Notes under the pieces: model-generated
Told to the model about the DNA's origin: nothing
Databases searched by the model: none
Seen by the model: only the letters and a program-made list of their open reading frames with translations
Part shown: positions 1 to 9,860 of the stretch, piece after piece
How positions within the stretch are numbered: position 1 is the stretch's first letter
How the letters are laid out: every line of letters begins with the position of its first letter
Made by a program: the position numbers and the translations under genes
Source of the DNA: Stieleria marina
GTDB lineage: Bacteria; Planctomycetota; Planctomycetia; Pirellulales; Pirellulaceae
Direction of reading: 5' to 3'
DNA length: 64,000 bases
Assembly (NCBI GenBank): GCA_007741555.1
Contig: CP036526.1
Span: 3,472,001 to 3,536,000, forward strand

Positions 1-565
<565 letters not shown>

Positions 566-573
566 AGTAAAAA

Positions 574-795
574 ATGATCCGGCGATTTCTCCAAGCAATC
601 CTGGTCACCATGATCCGCTTTTATCAAATGGGGATCAGCCCGCTAATCGGACCCAGCTGTCGTTTTACGCCGACGTGCAGTCAGTACGCGATCGAGGTGA
701 TCCGAAAGGACGGTCCGATCAAAGGTTGCTGGCGGACCGTCAAACGAATTCTTCGTTGCCACCCGTGGAATCCAGGCGGCTATGACCCGCCGTAA
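574..795 (+). CDS. yidD: Membrane protein insertion efficiency factor YidD
   Basis: A 73-residue protein of typical YidD length. It shows an N-terminal amphipathic helix, the family signature [25 protein letters not shown] with conserved cysteines, and the C-terminal [12 protein letters not shown] block. YidD is a small inner-membrane-associated protein that assists YidC-dependent membrane insertion. In many bacteria it lies between rnpA and yidC, but here it follows an oxoamine-synthase-like gene by 8 bases, so that context is lost. The ATG at 574 is the only start that preserves the amphipathic N-terminus. Confidence 0.95.
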   Translation: MIRRFLQAILVTMIRFYQMGISPLIGPSCRFTPTCSQYAIEVIRKDGPIKGCWRTVKRILRCHPWNPGGYDPP

Positions 796-1262
796 GGCAT
801 GCCGGTATACGCATGTGCATATCGCGAAGGTTCCCCTCTCTTTCGGCCACGTAAGCCGCTGACGGACTGTCAGAGACTCTGCTGCGCGGTGTCTGCGACA
901 GACCGCTTAGAACGTGCTGGGTAAATCGCTCCGCGTAAATCTCACGGCGTGTTTCGTTTCGCAGATGCGAGTGCGCTCACGTCAGCTGCTGTTTTGCTAC
1001 TGAGATCGCCGGTGCAACGCTGGTTGGCTTGCTTTCAAAGGGGAACAAATTCTGGTAGCTGGCGTCTAAATGGGTGATCGGGGACCCTCGGGGGCTTTTC
1101 GCTTTGACGACCAGTTAAACGGTAGCGGTTGTGACGGATTTTTTCGTCATACGGGATAGATCGTGCCGACGATTGGTGGAGGCTACTAGTTGCTAACCGT
1201 TTATTGGGTTGTCCAAATTAACATGGGCTAGATCGACCCTGGGCCGAATTGAGTTTCTAGGT
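796..1262. other. Intergenic region, no gene seen
   Basis: There is no convincing coding frame. A short inverted repeat (TGACG...CGTCA around a T-rich loop, about 1132-1150) lies upstream of the giant secreted protein. It could be part of its leader, but I see no clear promoter boxes. Confidence 0.5.
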
Positions 1263-4200
1263 ATGCGCACACCATCCGACACGAACCAAAACGACATGAA
1301 TCTATCTGAAAAACGACACACTGGTCGCCAAGGATTACTACGCCAGCTGATGAGTCGTTTTACCGGTTCGGATGCGCCCGATGCGCGACGCGGACGGTTG
1401 TTGTTGGAATCGCTCGAGTCACGACAACTGCTAGCTGGTGATGTCGACCTGTTCGCCACCGACGCGCAGCCTGCGGTTGACAATACGCTGCCGATCCAGA
1501 CCGACGACCTGGGCCCGTCCCGCGAAGCGCAGGGAGAATCGGCTCCGGACTTGGTGCAGTTCGCGATCGATCTACGTGACGCAGGCGTGCAGTTTTTCGG
1601 CGCTGAATGGTGTGCTGCATGTACTCAGCAGAAAGAACTTTTCCAAGACGGTGCCAAAGAGTTGCCGTTCATCGAAGTCACCAATCCCGATCGCAGTCCC
1701 AGTGACTTGGCGATTGCAGAAGGCGTCACCAACTACCCGACTTGGGAGTTCAGTGATGGTTCTCGTTTGATCGGCGTGCAATCGTTGCAGACGCTGAGTG
1801 ATCGCAGCGGAGTCGCGATTCCGCAAAGCGAACAGCCTACATTTGCAGCGATTGGCAATCAAACTGTCGGAATCGGTTCGCCGCTTCATATCCCGGTCGA
1901 TGTCTACGATCCCGATGGCGGCGTGCAATCGGTCACGGTGACGGTCGACAACCCGGCTCTATTGGAAGCGGTTGTTTTGACAGGCAATCGATCGATCCGG
2001 ATCGACATGGAGACCTACGGTGACATGGTGTTTGAGTTGTTCGAACAGCGAGCACCCACCGCGTCCGGCCGAGTCGCTGAGTTGGCCGAAGCCGACTTTT
2101 ACGATGGAATTATCTTTCACCGTGTCGTGGACAACTTTGTTATCCAGGCCGGCGACCCCACCGGTACCGGCACAAGTGGTTCCGACTTGGGGACTTTCGA
2201 CGACGATTTTCATCCTGATTTGCAACACAATCGTCCCGGCGTTTTGTCGTTTGCCAAAACCAGCGATGACACCAACAACTCGCAGTTTTTCATCACCGAA
2301 ACACCGACTCGGCACCTGGACTTTAATCATTCAATTTTTGGCCAGTTGGTCGAAGGCGAAAAGGTTCGCGAAGCCATCAGCGAGCATCAGACGAATAGCT
2401 CGGGCACACCGACCACGCCGATTCGCATCGAATCGATTGACGTGTTCGACGATTCCGAAAACTCGGTGGTAATGCTCAAAGCGGCCAGCAATTCGACTGG
2501 TACCACGAACGTGACTTTTACGGTGACGGACGCGGACGGCAATGCACACAGCGAGACCATTCAAGTCACCGTGGCGGCTGACACGTCCAATAGCCAACCA
2601 TTTTTAAATGAAGTGACGGTGCCAACTGAATTCGCATCGGACTCCCCGGCGTCGCTGCAATTATCAAGCGTCGATGTCGAAGGCGACGCCGTTTCGTACT
2701 TTGCCAGTGCGCAATCCAGCACGTCAAACGCCACGGTCAATGTCAACGAGACTTCGGGGCTAGTGACCGTGACGCCCGCGAGCGGATTTACGGGCGCGAT
2801 TGACGTTCAAGTAGGCGTTCGGCCTGGATCAGGTGTGACCGGAAACTCCAGCAGCGATTTTGATTCGCAGTTGGTCACTTTTAATTTCGCCAGCGGCACG
2901 TTGTCACCGCCCGCCGGTGTCGATTTGTTGTCGGGGACCGATTCGGGAGCCAGCAATTCGGACAATTTGACGAACGTCGGCACATTGACATTCCAAGTCA
3001 CCGGGGTCGTCAGCGGAGCCCAAGTCGAAATCGTGGATGTCGCGACGGGAACTAGCTTGGGACTGGCGATCGCAAATGGCAACACCGCCACGATCACCAC
3101 CAATAACATTTCGGCGCTCGGTGACGGCACGTATTCGATTGCGGCACGGCAAGCGTCCGGCGGCATCACCAGCGAACTGTCTGGCCCGATCTCGCTAGTC
3201 TACGACTCGACGCTCCCCGCTTCGGTGCTCGGCTCAGCTGTGACGTCCGGCAACGTGGGGCGAGCTTACGTTTCGGATTTGATCAGTCCCGAAGAAGGGA
3301 GCGGATTGGTATACGTCCTTTCGTCGGCGCCCACTGGCGCGACGATCGATGCGGCCACCGGTGAAATCAACTGGACGCCGACGGCGGATCAAGTGGGCGC
3401 GAATTCGTTTGCGATCTCGCTGACCGATGCAGCTGGCAATACTCGCAACGAAACCTTCAGTGTTCAGGTCGCTGACGAAGCACTCGTGGAGATCGGTTTC
3501 GAGTTGATCGATTCGTCGGGTAACGCAGTCACGGCGTTGGAAGTTGGCCAGCAAGTGACGTTGAACATCAACGCGACCGATGCTCGATCTGCTTTGTCTC
3601 GAGGAGGCCTTTTTGCCACCTATCTGGACGTGTTGTTTGACAATTCAATCATTCGCCCCGTGGCAGGTTCGACGATCACTTTCGGAAACGATTTGTCGCG
3701 TTTTACGACCGGCAGCATCTCCAATGGATTGATCAACGAAGTCGGCGGAACATCCAACGCGACCGAAGCGACTCAGATCGAAACCAGCTTGGTCGCGTCG
3801 ATTCCTTTCGAGGCGATTGCTGCGGGCACGACCAACATCCGCAGCGAAACCGCCGAAGATTCTGGCAGTGAGATTTTGTTGTTCGGAATCAACGGCGAAA
3901 TACCGACCGACGCGATTGCATTTGGCAATTTGAATGTCACCGTCGGCGTGACGTTTGCAGCCAACGACGACACCTTCACGTTCACCGAAGGCGACGCGTC
4001 GCGAACCATCGACGTGCTTGCCAACGACACCATCAATTCCGGCTCCGGATCGCTATCGGTTGTTTCGGTGACTCAGCCCAATACCGGCGGAAGTGTAACG
4101 CTCAGTAACGGCGTGGTCGCGTACGCACCTAACGCCAACTTTAGCGGCCAATCGGTGTTTACCTACCGCGTCAGTGACAGCGGCGGCATTCAGCAGACCG

Positions 4201-6110
4201 CGACGGTCACGGTGAATGTCAACGCGATCAATGACCCGCCTGTCGCCGTGGCGGACACATTTACGGTCGATCAGAATTCCGTCAACAACACTTTGCTGGT
4301 GTTGGCCAACGACACCACCGAAGCAGGCGAAACGCTTAACATCGTGGTGACATCGACGCCCAACAACAACGGGACTGTCACGATCGCCCAAGACGGTCAG
4401 AGCCTGGTCTACACGCCGCAGAGCGGGTTCATCGGAACGGAAACGCTATCGTACGAAATCAGTGACGGAACGTTCAATGCGACCGGACAAGTGTCCGTCA
4501 CCGTGCTCTCCGCCGACGCTCCTCCGACGGCTGTCGATGACGCTTTCACGGTCTCCGAAGACTCTGTCTTGGCGTCGCATGATGTAACCGACAATGACGC
4601 GGCCGATACCGATGGGCAGAGCTTCTTGATCGATTCGGTCGGGACTCCATCGCAGGGAGGCGAGGTTGCGATCAGTAGCGATGCGACAGAAATTTTGTAT
4701 CGCCCAGCAGCGAACTTTTTCGGGACTGAAACGGTCACGTACACGATTCGTGACACCGGAGGAGGATTGGCCATCGGAACTGCGACGTTTACGGTGACCG
4801 GTGTCAACGACGCGCCGCCTGTGTCCAATCCGACGGTCAATGTGAACCGAGCCAGTGGCGAGACTTCGGTGCTGACCATCGCTGCGTTGCCAGACAACAT
4901 CGACGGTGCCGGCGAAACGCTCACCTTCACCAACTCTGGCACGCCAACTGCGGGCGGAACGGTGCGGATTGACTCTCCGACCGGAACGATTTTTTACACG
5001 CCTCCATCGGGCACCTTCACCGGAACGGATACATTCACCTACAGCGTCAATGATGGCAGCCTGACCAGCAATGGAACGGTGACGGTCATCGTCAACGATT
5101 TTATCCCACGCAACATTGTCATTGATTTGCACGGGTATTCGATTCCATCCATTCGATTGACGGGCAATAGTGCGACGGGCGATTCGGTGGATTTGCCGGC
5201 CAGTTTGTTGGTTGGCAGTAGTACCACCCAAGACAGCTTTGCGTTTAATAGCGTGCTGCCTGGGTCGTATCAGGTTGAAGTTCCTGCGGTTCCATTCTTG
5301 ATCAATGGCGAAACCGCGCAACAGATTTCGATCACCAGCGCCCCCGAAGACGGTGACACGACCGTCGACACGAACTTGGGCCGCATTCGTCCGGAATTCT
5401 TGTCGATCCGCGACTGGCTGGGATCGGCCGCGCGTGAAAGTGTGCTCGTCGCGGTAGCGCCCGGTGCGACCAGTATTCTGTCGTCAACGACGTCAGGTAC
5501 CACGACGATCCAGAACGCATCAGCGATCTTGAATGACGCTGGGAATAGTCTGACGCTCTCGGGCATCAATGACAGTGACGAATCGATCGAAGCGACGTTG
5601 AACGCGACCAACACGTCTGACGTTCAAATGCGAGGCCAGGTCGGCGATTTACGTTTGTTCAAGATCAATGTCGGCGCCGACGCGGTGACGTTTGCTAATA
5701 GCTCTGCTGCTAGCGCGTCTGCTGCGACTGGCGATGGTGCACAGGGCGAACTGATCGAATCACCACTGCTGGCCATTGGCGATACGTCGCCCCAAGGCGA
5801 GCTGATTGCGGCTGCGGCTACGACACTCGCTGACGTGTTCGTTCCTGCTGCAGCGGCGGACAGTGAATCGATCGTGTTGCCGTTGAGCGAAGGCGATGTC
5901 TGGACCAAGGCTGACACGACTGCTGGAGTAGTAACGACGTCGTTGGCCACACCAGAGACAAACCGCACCACCGTCGTCGATGAAGCCATGACCGACGTGA
6001 CACAGAGTTTGGAATTGCTTTCCTCGACGGGCGATCAGATCGCATCGGCAAATCACGGTGGATCATCACTGAGTGACGATGCAATCGACAGCGCTTTGAC
6101 CGACCAGTAA
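1263..6110 (+). CDS. Giant exported protein: thioredoxin-like + cyclophilin PPIase + cadherin-like repeats
   Basis: About 1615 residues from the ATG at 1263; an in-frame TTG at 1209 and an ATG at 1296 are alternatives. Residues 49-60 carry LESLESRQLLAGD, a variant of the LEPRxLLA tag that precedes the mature part of many giant planctomycete surface proteins. Residues ~95-173 are thioredoxin-like, with active-site-like WCAAC (C117, C120) and a TNYPTWEF cis-proline-like motif. Residues ~244-394 are a complete-looking cyclophilin-type peptidyl-prolyl isomerase domain (FHRVVDNFVIQAGDPTGTG, SQFFIT, HSIFGQLVEG). Then come Ig-like domains (one putative-Ig at about 3220-3470) and four tandem cadherin-like 'ANDD...YTP...F.YT' repeats at about 3955-5100. 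The alanine/serine-rich tail has no obvious anchor. It probably acts in the periplasm or on the cell surface. Combining a disulfide and a proline-isomerase module suggests an extracytoplasmic folding role, which is inference. Confidence 0.85.
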   Translation: MRTPSDTNQNDMNLSEKRHTGRQGLLRQLMSRFTGSDAPDARRGRLLLESLESRQLLAGDVDLFATDAQPAVDNTLPIQTDDLGPSREAQGESAPDLVQFAIDLRDAGVQFFGAEWCAACTQQKELFQDGAKELPFIEVTNPDRSPSDLAIAEGVTNYPTWEFSDGSRLIGVQSLQTLSDRSGVAIPQSEQPTFAAIGNQTVGIGSPLHIPVDVYDPDGGVQSVTVTVDNPALLEAVVLTGNRSIRIDMETYGDMVFELFEQRAPTASGRVAELAEADFYDGIIFHRVVDNFVIQAGDPTGTGTSGSDLGTFDDDFHPDLQHNRPGVLSFAKTSDDTNNSQFFITETPTRHLDFNHSIFGQLVEGEKVREAISEHQTNSSGTPTTPIRIESIDVFDDSENSVVMLKAASNSTGTTNVTFTVTDADGNAHSETIQVTVAADTSNSQPFLNEVTVPTEFASDSPASLQLSSVDVEGDAVSYFASAQSSTSNATVNVNETSGLVTVTPASGFTGAIDVQVGVRPGSGVTGNSSSDFDSQLVTFNFASGTLSPPAGVDLLSGTDSGASNSDNLTNVGTLTFQVTGVVSGAQVEIVDVATGTSLGLAIANGNTATITTNNISALGDGTYSIAARQASGGITSELSGPISLVYDSTLPASVLGSAVTSGNVGRAYVSDLISPEEGSGLVYVLSSAPTGATIDAATGEINWTPTADQVGANSFAISLTDAAGNTRNETFSVQVADEALVEIGFELIDSSGNAVTALEVGQQVTLNINATDARSALSRGGLFATYLDVLFDNSIIRPVAGSTITFGNDLSRFTTGSISNGLINEVGGTSNATEATQIETSLVASIPFEAIAAGTTNIRSETAEDSGSEILLFGINGEIPTDAIAFGNLNVTVGVTFAANDDTFTFTEGDASRTIDVLANDTINSGSGSLSVVSVTQPNTGGSVTLSNGVVAYAPNANFSGQSVFTYRVSDSGGIQQTATVTVNVNAINDPPVAVADTFTVDQNSVNNTLLVLANDTTEAGETLNIVVTSTPNNNGTVTIAQDGQSLVYTPQSGFIGTETLSYEISDGTFNATGQVSVTVLSADAPPTAVDDAFTVSEDSVLASHDVTDNDAADTDGQSFLIDSVGTPSQGGEVAISSDATEILYRPAANFFGTETVTYTIRDTGGGLAIGTATFTVTGVNDAPPVSNPTVNVNRASGETSVLTIAALPDNIDGAGETLTFTNSGTPTAGGTVRIDSPTGTIFYTPPSGTFTGTDTFTYSVNDGSLTSNGTVTVIVNDFIPRNIVIDLHGYSIPSIRLTGNSATGDSVDLPASLLVGSSTTQDSFAFNSVLPGSYQVEVPAVPFLINGETAQQISITSAPEDGDTTVDTNLGRIRPEFLSIRDWLGSAARESVLVAVAPGATSILSSTTSGTTTIQNASAILNDAGNSLTLSGINDSDESIEATLNATNTSDVQMRGQVGDLRLFKINVGADAVTFANSSAASASAATGDGAQGELIESPLLAIGDTSPQGELIAAAATTLADVFVPAAAADSESIVLPLSEGDVWTKADTTAGVVTTSLATPETNRTTVVDEAMTDVTQSLELLSSTGDQIASANHGGSSLSDDAIDSALTDQ

Positions 6111-6476
6111 TCGTCCTTTAAGCGACCAATCAGCGTACATAGGTCTGGACAGGCCTGTTGCACTTCGAGCAGTTGAATCGCTTGATGACCAATCAGTGCA
6201 ACGCGTCTGTCCGCAGACGCTTGTACGCCAAATCGAGGCTCACAGGCGTTCTGCTTGGTGAGCCAATTGTGCCCCCCCAATCGACGATTGGGAAACCATT
6301 TTGCCCGCCCAACGTCAAGCCCACTGCTGGAAACACTGAAAAACATGGGCTTTTTTGCTCAAAGCCGGGTTGCATCGTTGGTCCTGTGGACATAACACTT
6401 TGCCCGTACGAATGACGTGCATTGACCGATCACGTCAGATCACCCACTCACCATCAATCAGAAAAGGTTTCCGCAA
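6111..6476. other. Leader region of the HU-like gene with three inverted repeats
   Basis: No gene is supported. Three perfect inverted repeats are visible: 6203-6220 (7-bp stem, TCCG loop), 6276-6292 (8-bp arms around one base) and the terminator-like 6317-6356. They lie between the giant protein and the HU-like gene and could end the upstream transcript or form a structured leader for HU. Confidence 0.5.
6317..6356 (+). terminator. Rho-independent terminator-like hairpin upstream of the HU-like gene
   Basis: AAGCCCA (6317-6323) and TGGGCTT (6346-6352) form a 7-bp stem with a 22-base loop, followed by a T run to 6356. The loop is long for a classical terminator. It may end transcription of the giant gene or act as an attenuator of the HU-like gene 120 bases downstream. 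Confidence 0.5.
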
Positions 6477-6794
6477 ATGGCTAAAGCTCCGGCGAAAGCT
6501 CCCACCAAGACTCAGATCCTTGCCAACATCGCAGAGCAGACTGAGCTGTCGAAAAAAGACGTCGCTGCTGTCTTCGATGCGTTGACTAGCGAAATCGCTG
6601 CTGCCATCGGCAAGGGCGGTCCAGGCCAATTCGCGATCCCAGGCCTTTGCAAGATCGTCAAGAAAGACGTTCCAGCAAAGCCAAAGCGCAAGGGACGCAA
6701 CCCTGCGGACGGTAGCGAAATCTGGCTAAAACCCAAGCCAGCAAGCAAAAAGCTGACTATCCGCCCTCTGAAGGGCCTGAAGGAAATGATCTAG
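6477..6794 (+). CDS. HU-family DNA-binding protein
   Basis: A 105-residue basic protein close to the usual HU/IHF length, with a short Lys/Ala/Pro-rich N-terminal extension. The fold can be followed from TKTQILANIAEQTELSKKDVAAVFDAL (helices 1-2) through GGPGQFAIPGLCKIVKKDVPAKPKRKGRNPADG (beta arm with DNA-contacting basic residues) to LTIRPLKGLKEMI. The PGLCKI...PAKPKRKGRNPADG arm with an interrupted proline tip resembles the divergent HU paralogs common in planctomycetes. It should bind and bend DNA non-specifically in the nucleoid. Upstream is an AAGG-type ribosome site; downstream is a strong hairpin. Confidence 0.9.
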   Translation: MAKAPAKAPTKTQILANIAEQTELSKKDVAAVFDALTSEIAAAIGKGGPGQFAIPGLCKIVKKDVPAKPKRKGRNPADGSEIWLKPKPASKKLTIRPLKGLKEMI

Positions 6795-6801
6795 TTGGAT
6801 T

Positions 6802-6825
6802 GGAGGAATCACCCGTGATTCTTCC
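6802..6825 (+). terminator. Hairpin after the HU-like gene
   Basis: GGAGGAATCAC and GTGATTCTTCC pair over 11 positions (one G-T) around two bases, starting 7 bases after the HU stop. There is no long T run, so its efficiency as an intrinsic terminator is uncertain. Confidence 0.6.
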
Positions 6826-7218
6826 ACAACTCTCCATCCGGACCTGCTGACTGGTCGGCCCCAGTCACAGCTTCGGCGGCGTGTCCAGCCGATCTCGCTT
6901 GAACATCCGCGGCGGCTCATGATCGACCAACCACATTTCGATGTCATCAGTCTGATGACATCGATTTTTTTTGCGCCGACCAGAGTTCGTGCCCACAGAA
7001 CCGTGCGTGTCTACTTCTGCACTGCTGAACACGTGCTTGCGTTGGGCGTCATCAAAGTGCCCGAATCGCGTGATGAAGCGACGAATCGTTGGATTGCGGA
7101 CGAAAATGCAGAAAAAAAATTTTCTCTCCGGACGGCAGGATTTTGGTTCCAAGAGCCAATCGGGGCGTGATTTTTCGCAGCCTGTCGTTTTTAGCGTCGC
7201 CGAGCGCTGCGAAGGATA
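6826..7218. other. Intergenic region between convergent genes, no gene seen
   Basis: Short open frames on both strands here show no recognisable protein. An A8 run followed by TTTT lies near 7112-7124. Nothing else stands out. Confidence 0.4.
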
Positions 7219-8307
7219 CTAGTGTTTGACCACTGTCGATTCGATCTGAACGGCGACCTTCTTTTGAAAGGCACCTGCTCTGACATTGAATTTGGGGACG
7301 TTGGATATCGCTAGCTCCATCGGCTCGGCCACGGGTTTTTCCGTCGCGATCACATCGCCAACACTTAGCCCCAGCAAGTCGCGGGTACTGATCGTTGATT
7401 TGGCCAAATTGACGACCACATTGATCGGGGCATCCGCCAACTGCTGCGTAATCGTCTGCCGACTTGCTTCGGTCGACGCCTTGCTCATCTCGTTTTCCCA
7501 GCTCTCTGGATTCATTCGATCGCTCAGGTGATCGATTGTGCTGATCGGGATCGCGAGCCAGAATTCGCCCCGAACGCTGCTGATGGTTGCGGAGTACCTT
7601 ACGCGTACAACGGATTCATTCGGCGATGCGCTGGCGACACAGTGAGGGTGGTTTTCGATGGACGCGACCACCGGGTGGATTGCGATGACTTGTTGCCAAG
7701 CCTCGCTGACGTTGTCCAAAAACTTATCGACGACGCGTCCGATCAACCGCTTTTCGATGTCGGTCATGGGTCGCTGCGGGCTGTCGTCTGGAAACGGCTC
7801 GCCACCGAGCATGCGATCAATCATCGCAAAAAGCAGCTTCGATGGGATGTCTAGCATCCACTGTCCCGACAGCGGTCTGGGTTCGATCACGCAGTAACAG
7901 CTTGGATCGTCCATCTGACAGACAAAATCCTGATGGCGACACTGGTCGACATCCATCAGCTGGCAATCGATCTCGCCCCGCATCAAGGTGGACACAGACC
8001 GCGAAAACTGCATCGCCACCACGTCGCTTAGAACGTGCAACGCTTGCACCTGATCACGGCGCAATTGCGGCGGGGCTCGAAAATCGTATGGCTGGACGGC
8101 TGGGCCCGAACTGGGGCGATCAGCCACGCTATCGACTGCTTCACGCGTTTTCAGATGCGGCGGCGATGTCGATTCAGACCCCGAATGCGACGGGTCAATC
8201 CGATGAGAAACAGGCCCCGAGTGGTCCTGGGTGGCTTTGTCTGGTGGCGGAGCATTGACTGCGCGCAGAAGACTCTCGGCTTGGTTTTGCGAAAGTGAAT
8301 CGGACAT
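7219..8307 (-). CDS. fliM: Flagellar motor switch protein FliM
   Basis: 362 residues, near the usual FliM length. The N-terminus LSQNQAESLL resembles the CheY-binding 'LSQxEIDALL' segment. A Pro/Ser-rich linker (~20-75) follows, then the FliM middle domain (RRDQVQALHVLSDVVAMQFSRSVSTLMRGEIDC... MIDRMLGGEPFPDD... TDIEKRLIGRVVDKFL) and a C-terminal SpoA/FliN-like domain (ISTRDLLGLSVGDVIATEKPVAEPMELAISNVPKF). FliM is part of the cytoplasmic C-ring that sets the rotation direction of the motor, which fits the motile swarmer stage of Pirellulaceae. No other flagellar gene is nearby. It starts 33 bases after the proA stop, so the two may share a transcript. Confidence 0.93.
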   Translation of the reverse strand: MSDSLSQNQAESLLRAVNAPPPDKATQDHSGPVSHRIDPSHSGSESTSPPHLKTREAVDSVADRPSSGPAVQPYDFRAPPQLRRDQVQALHVLSDVVAMQFSRSVSTLMRGEIDCQLMDVDQCRHQDFVCQMDDPSCYCVIEPRPLSGQWMLDIPSKLLFAMIDRMLGGEPFPDDSPQRPMTDIEKRLIGRVVDKFLDNVSEAWQQVIAIHPVVASIENHPHCVASASPNESVVRVRYSATISSVRGEFWLAIPISTIDHLSDRMNPESWENEMSKASTEASRQTITQQLADAPINVVVNLAKSTISTRDLLGLSVGDVIATEKPVAEPMELAISNVPKFNVRAGAFQKKVAVQIESTVVKH

Positions 8308-8340
8308 TCCATTGTCCCCCTGGTAGTGACGAGCTAACTG

Positions 8341-9630
8341 CTACTGCCTGATCTGTCCATCGCCGCGGACGATGTACTTGTACGTTGTCAGTTCGCGTAA
8401 GCCACAGGGCCCGCGAGCGTGAAATTTGTCGGTCGAGATGCCAATTTCCGCACCCAATCCAAAAACGCCGCCGTCGTTGAAACGCGTGCTGGCATTGACC
8501 ATCACAGCGGAACTATCGATCAGCGTGGTAAAGATCTGAGCGGCTTTTAAATCCGCCGTCACGATGGCGTCCGTGTGATGCGAACCGTGCTGGTTGATGT
8601 GTGCAGCGGCCGCTTCCAACGAATCGACAATCGCGATGCTAATCTTGGGGCCCAGGTATTCGGTGCCCCAGTCAGCGTCGGTCGCTGGCACAGATTCCAA
8701 GCCCGCTTCGCGAATGATTTTGGATGCCTGTTCGTCAGCGCGAAGTTCGATGTTGTTGTCGGCCAATCGTTTTGCGATCACTGGCAATGCCTTTGCCGCG
8801 ATTGATTCGTGGATCAAAAGCGACTCGCAAGCATTGCAGACACCCATGCGTTGGCACTTGGCGTTTTCGATGATGTTAGCGGCCATCGCGACGTCAGCGG
8901 TGGCGTCGACATACACGTGACAGTTGCCGTCGTAATGTTTGATCACCGGCATGGTTGCTTCGGCGACGACTCGGCGGATCAACCCTTCGCCACCGCGAGG
9001 GATGGTGACATCGATTGCATCGCCCATCGACAGAAATTCTCCGACGGCTTTGCGGTCGGTTGTCGCGACCAGCTGAACGGCGTTTTCGGGAATGCCTTCT
9101 TTGGCGGCACACTCGGACAAGACGTCGACGATAGCGCGGCTGCTGTGCATCGCTTCTTTGCCGCCACGCAAAATCACCGCGTTGCCACTTTTGACACAGA
9201 TGCCCGCTGCATCGGCCGTGACGTTGGGGCGGCTTTCGTAGATAAAAAAGACGACGCCAAGCGGAGCACGTTGTTTGGTGATCTGCAATCCTCCGGGGCG
9301 AGTGAATCCGTCCATGATTTCGCCGATGGGATCCGGCAGCATCGCGATCTCTCGCAGCCCGCCGGCGATCGCAGCGATGCGTGTTTCGTCCAACCGGAGC
9401 CGATCGACCGTCGCATCGGTCAAGCCATATCCTGGGGCAGCCTTAAGATCCAAAGCGTTTGCCGCCAGCAAGCGGTCCGTGGCTGCGATCAGGGCATCCG
9501 CGGATGCGAGCAGCCAGCGGTTTTTGACTTCGGTATCCAGGCTCGCCAATTGGTAAGAGGCTGCCTTGGCCGCCAAAGCAGTTTCGCGGCAGTACTGGTT
9601 TAATTCCACAGGTTCAGCGGCGACAGACAT
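8341..9630 (-). CDS. proA: Gamma-glutamyl phosphate reductase (proline biosynthesis)
   Basis: 429 residues, standard ProA length. It reduces gamma-glutamyl phosphate to glutamate-5-semialdehyde with NADPH, the second step of proline synthesis, in the cytoplasm. Visible landmarks are APLGVVFFIYESRPNVTADAAGICVKSGNAVILRGGKEA (cofactor region), IPRGGEGLIRRV, and the catalytic cysteine segment ENAKCQRMGVCNACESLL, in which the second cysteine aligns with the nucleophile of the family. The C-terminus has VNASTRFNDGGVFGLGAEIGISTDKFHARGPCGL. It is followed by fliM 33 bases downstream, and no proB is nearby. Confidence 0.96.
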   Translation of the reverse strand: MSVAAEPVELNQYCRETALAAKAASYQLASLDTEVKNRWLLASADALIAATDRLLAANALDLKAAPGYGLTDATVDRLRLDETRIAAIAGGLREIAMLPDPIGEIMDGFTRPGGLQITKQRAPLGVVFFIYESRPNVTADAAGICVKSGNAVILRGGKEAMHSSRAIVDVLSECAAKEGIPENAVQLVATTDRKAVGEFLSMGDAIDVTIPRGGEGLIRRVVAEATMPVIKHYDGNCHVYVDATADVAMAANIIENAKCQRMGVCNACESLLIHESIAAKALPVIAKRLADNNIELRADEQASKIIREAGLESVPATDADWGTEYLGPKISIAIVDSLEAAAAHINQHGSHHTDAIVTADLKAAQIFTTLIDSSAVMVNASTRFNDGGVFGLGAEIGISTDKFHARGPCGLRELTTYKYIVRGDGQIRQ

Positions 9631-9860
9631 TCAACGCGTTCAGACAAACAAGGCAAAAGGGGTAAGGATCATATCTAGGACGATTCTGGACAAACCCGGG
9701 TTCAGGGTCAACGGCAACCTTTTGCCGCCGTGGGAAAGACTTTGCTGTTTAGCCGCTACGAATTTGAAAATCTGCTCTGCTGGCGGTGCAATGCGAACCC
9801 GGGGTGTTTGGGTTAAGCTCTGTAGGTTCCATCAATTGGTAAAAGGATGCTCGAAACAGG

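Noticed and set aside
4446-5321. Long antisense frame within the giant secreted gene
   Set aside because: The plus-strand frame shows clear repeated domains; the antisense frame is a by-product of high GC and codon bias.
6865-7152. 95-codon minus-strand frame after the HU-like gene
   Set aside because: No recognisable domain, no ribosome site and unusual composition; not supported as a gene.
8809-9603. Antisense frame of about 264 codons within proA
   Set aside because: ProA motifs are complete on the minus strand; the opposing frame is non-coding by content.
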